Shown here: one piece after another, positions 6,844 to 9,192 of the stretch
How the letters are laid out: the number at the start of each line of letters is the position of its first letter
Position numbering within the stretch: the stretch's first letter is position 1
Assembly: GCA_002317225.1 (NCBI GenBank)
Contig: DCIW01000264.1
Span: 1,234-10,425, forward strand
DNA from: Prevotellaceae bacterium UBA1716
Lineage (GTDB): Bacteria > Bacteroidota > Bacteroidia > Bacteroidales > Bacteroidaceae
Reading direction: 5' to 3'
DNA: 9,192 nucleotides
Notes under the pieces: generated by a model
Seen by the model: only the letters and a program-made list of their open reading frames with translations
What the model was told of the DNA's origin: nothing
Databases searched by the model: none
Made by a program: the position numbers and the translations under genes

Positions 6844-6863
6844 ATCCTACATCCTACACCTTT
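6790..6863 (+). repeat. Left arm of a perfect 74-bp inverted repeat
   Basis: All 74 bases are identical to the reverse complement of 8924-8997 by direct comparison, and identity stops abruptly on both sides. The arm has three parts: a long hairpin (6790-6832), a T-run (6833-6843) and a tandem heptamer (ATCCTAC)x2 at 6844-6857. The two arms enclose 2060 bp with two genes. Confidence 0.97.
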
Positions 6864-6877
6864 TTGAGGGAAGGAGA

Positions 6878-6908
6878 TTGGAGGATTGAAGAAAAAGTCG
6901 TACTTTTG
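6878..6908 (+). promoter_or_regulatory. Promoter of the small cassette gene
   Basis: TTG at 6878-6880 and TACTTTTG at 6901-6908 are separated by 20 bases, matching the Bacteroidetes TTTG-N19-21-TAnnTTTG layout. It lies immediately inside the left repeat arm and about 50 bases before the ATG at 6958. Confidence 0.6.
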
Positions 6909-6957
6909 TAGGGTGGTAATAATTCTGGTTAGTTAATCTTAAAAATAACTGAGCAAT

Positions 6958-7398
6958 ATGATAAATATAGATGTAAATGCAGTTCCGAAACTGTTTAATA
7001 TGTGTGTCAAGGATGATTGCCCTTTGGCAGAGAAGTGCTTGAGACATGAGGTAGGGGTGGCCGTGATGGAAAATGGGGCAAATTGGATACGAATCTTGAA
7101 CCTCAGGGCTTTGAACAAAAACATGGATGGGGAGTGCGAATTCTTCAAACCGACAGAGAAGGAAATCCACGGAAAGGGACTCCTGAAGTTTCTGGAGTCG
7201 CTCCCAATCGCAGAGAGCAGGAAGGCGCAATCCGCTATCGAGGCTGCGGTCAGTTCGGGCAGACAGTTCTACCGATACCGCAACGGAGAGAAGACCATCG
7301 ACCCTCAGTTGCAGGATTTGATGCGTGCCAAACTGAAGAAGGCAGGCATCGAAAATGACCTCTTCTTCGACGAAATGGTCGATATTTATAGTTTTTAG
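6958..7398 (+). CDS. Small cysteine-containing protein, probably DUF6078 family
   Basis: The 146-residue product is cytoplasmic by appearance, with no signal or membrane segment. The N-terminal half contains C16, C21, C27 and C60 in the context MCVKDDCPLAEKCLRHE and DGECEFFKP, a plausible four-cysteine metal or iron-sulfur site. The C-terminal half is helical and basic (YRYRNGEKTIDPQLQDLMRAKLKKAG) and ends in an acidic FFDEMVDIYSF. I associate the CPLAxxCLR pattern with the Bacteroidales DUF6078 group from memory; no function is established for it. Codons such as AGA, AGG, GGG, ATA and TTG are frequent in the first half and rare in the neighbouring metG, which suggests lower expression or transfer. 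It has its own promoter and precedes the vapE-like gene by 275 bases filled by a large palindrome. The two genes lie in the same cassette and direction, so a linked role is likely but unproven. Confidence 0.7.
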   Translation: MINIDVNAVPKLFNMCVKDDCPLAEKCLRHEVGVAVMENGANWIRILNLRALNKNMDGECEFFKPTEKEIHGKGLLKFLESLPIAESRKAQSAIEAAVSSGRQFYRYRNGEKTIDPQLQDLMRAKLKKAGIENDLFFDEMVDIYSF

Positions 7399-7424
7399 TG
7401 TCCAAACATAAGGACGTGTGAACT

Positions 7425-7486
7425 TTTGCCACACTTTGGCAAAGCTTTGCCATTATAGTGGCAAACGTTTGCCAAAGTGTGGCAAA
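7425..7486. repeat. 62-bp palindrome of alternating TTTGCCA/TGGCAAA motifs
   Basis: Arms 7425-7452 and 7459-7486 (28 bases each) are complementary except for two central pairs (GC facing CG), around a 6-base centre TTATAG. Each outer arm contains TTTGCCACACTTTGGCAAA or its complement. Six motif copies alternate in orientation, starting at 7425, 7437, 7446, 7459, 7468 and 7480; a seventh TTTGCCA follows at 7525. It is not followed by a T-run, so it does not look like a terminator. Iteron-like origin, operator for a DNA-binding protein, or a structured RNA are the options. It lies between the small gene and the promoter of the helicase gene. Confidence 0.9.
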
Positions 7487-7522
7487 GTGCGTCAAGCCTT
7501 TATTTATAAGGGTTTTCGTAGG

Positions 7523-7539
7523 GTTTTGCCAAGCAAAAC
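7523..7539. repeat. Small dyad with a seventh TTTGCCA motif
   Basis: GTTTTGC-CAA-GCAAAAC forms a perfect 7-bp stem. It contains TTTGCCA at 7525-7531 and lies between the large palindrome and the -33 box of the helicase promoter, a position suited to an operator. Confidence 0.6.
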
Positions 7540-7555
7540 ATTTGTTGTTCATTTA

Positions 7556-7587
7556 TTTGGAATCGAGTAAATAATGTATTAACTTTG
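7556..7587 (+). promoter_or_regulatory. Promoter of the vapE-like gene
   Basis: TTTG at 7556-7559, 20 bases, then TAACTTTG at 7580-7587 is a full match to the Bacteroidetes sigma-ABfr promoter layout, the best promoter in the window. The predicted leader is about 80 bases long. It contains the dyad TGAGG-CT-CCTCA at 7618-7629, which could be an operator or small hairpin. Confidence 0.75.
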
Positions 7588-7673
7588 CAACAGTTAACAA
7601 GATTTACTAACCCGAGATGAGGCTCCTCAATAATATAAATTAGGTGTCTCTCTCACAAAAAAAGTTCCAAAAA

Positions 7674-8858
7674 ATGAAGACCAATTTCATTACTACCGAA
7701 CACCAGATGAAGATCAACGCTCTCATCAAGTTCATCAACGAAGAGTACATCGTTCGTAACAACGTGATTCTCGGAGTTTGCGAAATCAAGAAGAAGGGTA
7801 CTGACTACTCCGAATTCGAGGCTGTCAGCAACCGAGTGATTTCATCCATCACCCTCGATGCCATCAATATGGGTATCGACATCAAGAAGTCGGACGTGAA
7901 GCTCGTCATGGAGTCTACTTTCGCCCCTGACTACAACCCAGTTGAGGACTATCTCGACCATGTGGGCAAGTGGGATGGTCATGACTACATCGGCGACTTC
8001 GCCCGTCGTATCCACACGTGCAATCCTATCTTCTATGATTTCTTCCACAAGTGGTTTGTGGGTATGGTAGCCGTATGGAAGCGCGCAAGCCGTATGCATG
8101 CAAATGACCTCATGCCTGTGCTCATCGGCACTCAGGGTTGCGGCAAGTCAACTTTCTGCCGCATGATTCTCCCAACTCAGTTCCATTATGCTTATGCAGA
8201 ACGAATGCCGTTCAGCATCGGGGCGGAAATGGAGCGAAGCCTCGGCCGCTATCTCCTTGTCAATGTGGATGAGTTCGACCAGCTTTCGTCTCGCAAGCAG
8301 GCTATGCTCAAGAACTACATCCAGACTATCGAGGGAAAGGTTCGCAAGCTTTACTCGAACAATATCGTTGACATCCGTCGATATGCCAACTTCATTGCCA
8401 CGACCAATCAGCTCGATGTGCTTACCGACCCTACAGGAAGCCGCCGATTCATCTGTGTGGAGGTGGAGGGCCTCATCGATGTGGACACTCCCGTCAATCA
8501 TGAGCAGATGTATGCCCAGGCTCTCGAAGAGCTCCGTTCGGGTTTCACCTATTGGCTCACGAAGGAGGATGAGAAGGTTCTTGAGGTGCAGAATGCCAAG
8601 TTTCGTCAGGTCACTCCTATGATGCAGCTCTTCTCCACCTACTACGAAGTGGCAGATGCCGATGCTCCTGATGCCCAGTGGATGACTCCGCTCGAGATTA
8701 TCCACTCCATCAACTCTATCACCCGCAGCAATATCGACTGCAGCAAGTCGGTCACTCTCGGTCGTGAACTTCATGGGGCAGGATATGAGTCGCATCGTTT
8801 CAAGCGAGGAGTTGCCTACCATGTCCGTCCGGTAGAGTGCGCGGAAGAAAGCGCATAA
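7674..8858 (+). CDS. VapE/VirE-family P-loop ATPase (helicase-like)
   Basis: The 394-residue product belongs to the virulence-associated E group of AAA+/SF3-like helicases, known from phages, phage satellites and Bacteroidales islands, where relatives drive element replication. Visible motifs are Walker A GTQGCGKST at 152-160, Walker B LLVNVDEFD at 194-202, a sensor-1-like IATTNQ at 241-246 and the arginine-finger region DPTGSRRFI at 252-260. The N-terminal 140 residues include VEDYLDHVGKWDGHDYIGDFARR, usual just before the ATPase core in this family. The last 60 residues (LGRELHGAGYESHRFKRGVAYHV) look like a DUF3874-type winged-helix end. Many Bacteroidales relatives carry a primase-like N-terminal domain; it is absent here. 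I start at the ATG at 7674 (MKTNFITTEHQ) after an A-rich leader; a GTG at 7644 would add ten codons without support. Codon use resembles metG, suggesting long residence. A good terminator follows. Confidence 0.9.
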   Translation: MKTNFITTEHQMKINALIKFINEEYIVRNNVILGVCEIKKKGTDYSEFEAVSNRVISSITLDAINMGIDIKKSDVKLVMESTFAPDYNPVEDYLDHVGKWDGHDYIGDFARRIHTCNPIFYDFFHKWFVGMVAVWKRASRMHANDLMPVLIGTQGCGKSTFCRMILPTQFHYAYAERMPFSIGAEMERSLGRYLLVNVDEFDQLSSRKQAMLKNYIQTIEGKVRKLYSNNIVDIRRYANFIATTNQLDVLTDPTGSRRFICVEVEGLIDVDTPVNHEQMYAQALEELRSGFTYWLTKEDEKVLEVQNAKFRQVTPMMQLFSTYYEVADADAPDAQWMTPLEIIHSINSITRSNIDCSKSVTLGRELHGAGYESHRFKRGVAYHVRPVECAEESA

Positions 8859-8877
8859 CCCTATGACTATTAACGCG

Positions 8878-8919
8878 AAAACCACATTGTCAAATCACGG
8901 CAATGTGGTTTTCTTCTTT
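8878..8919 (+). terminator. Rho-independent terminator of the vapE-like gene
   Basis: AAAACCACATTG (8878-8889) pairs perfectly with CAATGTGGTTTT (8901-8912) around an 11-base loop and runs into TTCTTCTTT. It lies 19 bases after the stop codon and just inside the right repeat arm. Confidence 0.85.
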
Positions 8920-8923
8920 CCCC

Positions 8924-8997
8924 AAAGGTGTAGGATGTAGGATAAAAACAAAAATTTCGACTTTTTTCTGTCGTGTTGAGGCAGAAGAAAGTCGAAA
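8924..8997 (-). repeat. Right arm of the perfect 74-bp inverted repeat
   Basis: This is the exact reverse complement of 6790-6863. The flanking bases (C at 8998, C at 8923) break the match. It begins 19 bases downstream of the rsgA stop when read on the minus strand. Confidence 0.97.
8944..8997 (-). terminator. Rho-independent terminator of rsgA (inside the right repeat arm)
   Basis: This is the same 16-bp hairpin and TTTTTGTTTTT tail as after metG, read on the minus strand toward the cassette. It is well placed to end the rsgA transcript. Confidence 0.8.
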
Positions 8998-9016
8998 CTT
9001 CATTTATAGATATTTG

Positions 9017-9192
9017 TTAGTAGCCTTGGCGATACTTGTCCTCATTCTCATCCTCGAGCATGGAGAGGTAGGAGTTGTAGCGAGACTCGGCAATATCGTG
9101 GCGCTCGAGGGCCTCGCGGACTGCACAATGGGGTTCGTGAGTGTGGGTACAGTTATTGAAACGGCAATCGCTGGAGAAATGGAAAATCTCCT
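9017..9192 (-). CDS. rsgA: Ribosome biogenesis GTPase RsgA, C-terminal end
   Basis: RsgA is the circularly permuted GTPase that helps mature the 30S ribosomal subunit. Only the last 58 codons are in the window. They contain the end of the zinc-binding domain, CRFNNCTHTHEPHCAV, with the cysteine and histidine ligands typical of the family, followed by the usual REALERHDIAESRYNSYLSMLED helix and a short charged tail ending in RQGY. The upstream part (OB fold, GTPase core with permuted G motifs) lies beyond the right edge. It converges on metG, with the cassette between them. Confidence 0.9.
   Translation of the reverse strand, partial: EIFHFSSDCRFNNCTHTHEPHCAVREALERHDIAESRYNSYLSMLEDENEDKYRQGY

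Larger units (their letters stand above)
6790..8997. mobile_element. Candidate cassette bounded by 74-bp inverted repeats (DUF6078-like gene + vapE-like gene)
   Basis: Perfect inverted repeats bound a unit with its own promoters, a palindromic motif cluster, a helicase gene and a terminator, placed between metG and rsgA. There is no transposase or recombinase inside, and the bases flanking the arms do not form a target-site duplication. Mobility is therefore inferred, not shown. The arms could also be a dispersed terminator repeat copied to both sides, or the substrate of inversion. Confidence 0.35.

Noticed and set aside
7425..7486. Palindrome as terminator of the small gene or as a CRISPR-like array
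   Set aside because: No T-run follows on either strand, and the motifs alternate in orientation with short irregular gaps, unlike CRISPR repeats and spacers.
7644..7673. GTG start adding ten codons to the vapE-like gene
   Set aside because: The extra residues (SLSQKKFQK) have no support, and the ATG at 7674 follows a typical A-rich leader.
8148..8885. Long antisense frame opposite the vapE-like gene
   Set aside because: It is a shadow frame produced by biased codon use; it spans the terminator and has no recognisable domain.
6780..9008. Target-site duplication around the 74-bp repeats
   Set aside because: The flanking bases (AAAAATAT on the left, CTTCATTT on the right) are not direct repeats.

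Overview
The window looks like a chromosome segment of a Bacteroidales bacterium, most likely Prevotella or a close relative. The evidence is a class I fumarase, a MetG with a KISTS signature and a C-terminal tRNA-binding domain, TAnnTTTG-type -7 boxes ahead of several genes, start codons without Shine-Dalgarno sequences, and a lipoprotein of a kind common in this order. The genus is an inference from general resemblance.

Left part (1-4686), all on the minus strand: the N-terminal 342 codons of an iron-sulfur class I fumarase with its own promoter. Upstream of it, and read toward it, is a gene string in the order pyrE (orotate phosphoribosyltransferase), an SRPBCC-fold protein, argH (argininosuccinate lyase) and a small lipoprotein with two CxxC pairs. 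The string closes with a strong terminator at 1081-1124. Three copies of a 34-bp G/C-run repeat sit tight against argH and its neighbours. One copy supplies the argH stop codon and another ends three bases before the argH start codon.

Middle (4688-6757, plus strand): metG, complete, divergent from pyrE. The shared intergenic region holds a -7 box for each direction.

Right part (6758-9192): a 2.2-kb cassette with two plus-strand genes, a small cysteine-containing protein (probably the DUF6078 group) and a VapE/VirE-type P-loop ATPase-helicase. A perfect 74-bp inverted repeat (6790-6863 and 8924-8997) bounds the cassette. Each arm carries an inward-pointing rho-independent terminator, one ending metG and the other ending rsgA, whose C-terminal end lies at 9017-9192 on the minus strand. 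Between the two cassette genes is a 62-bp palindrome built from six alternating TTTGCCA/TGGCAAA motifs, followed by a textbook Bacteroidetes promoter. Helicase, palindrome with repeated motifs, small partner gene and perfect terminal inverted repeats together make this the best candidate for an undescribed system, perhaps a minimal replicating or mobilised element. No integrase or transposase is visible.

A second recurring theme is short tandem repeats with a period of exactly 7 bp. They occur at several unrelated intergenic positions, and once inside the signal-peptide codons of the lipoprotein. No tRNA, rRNA or CRISPR array was seen.
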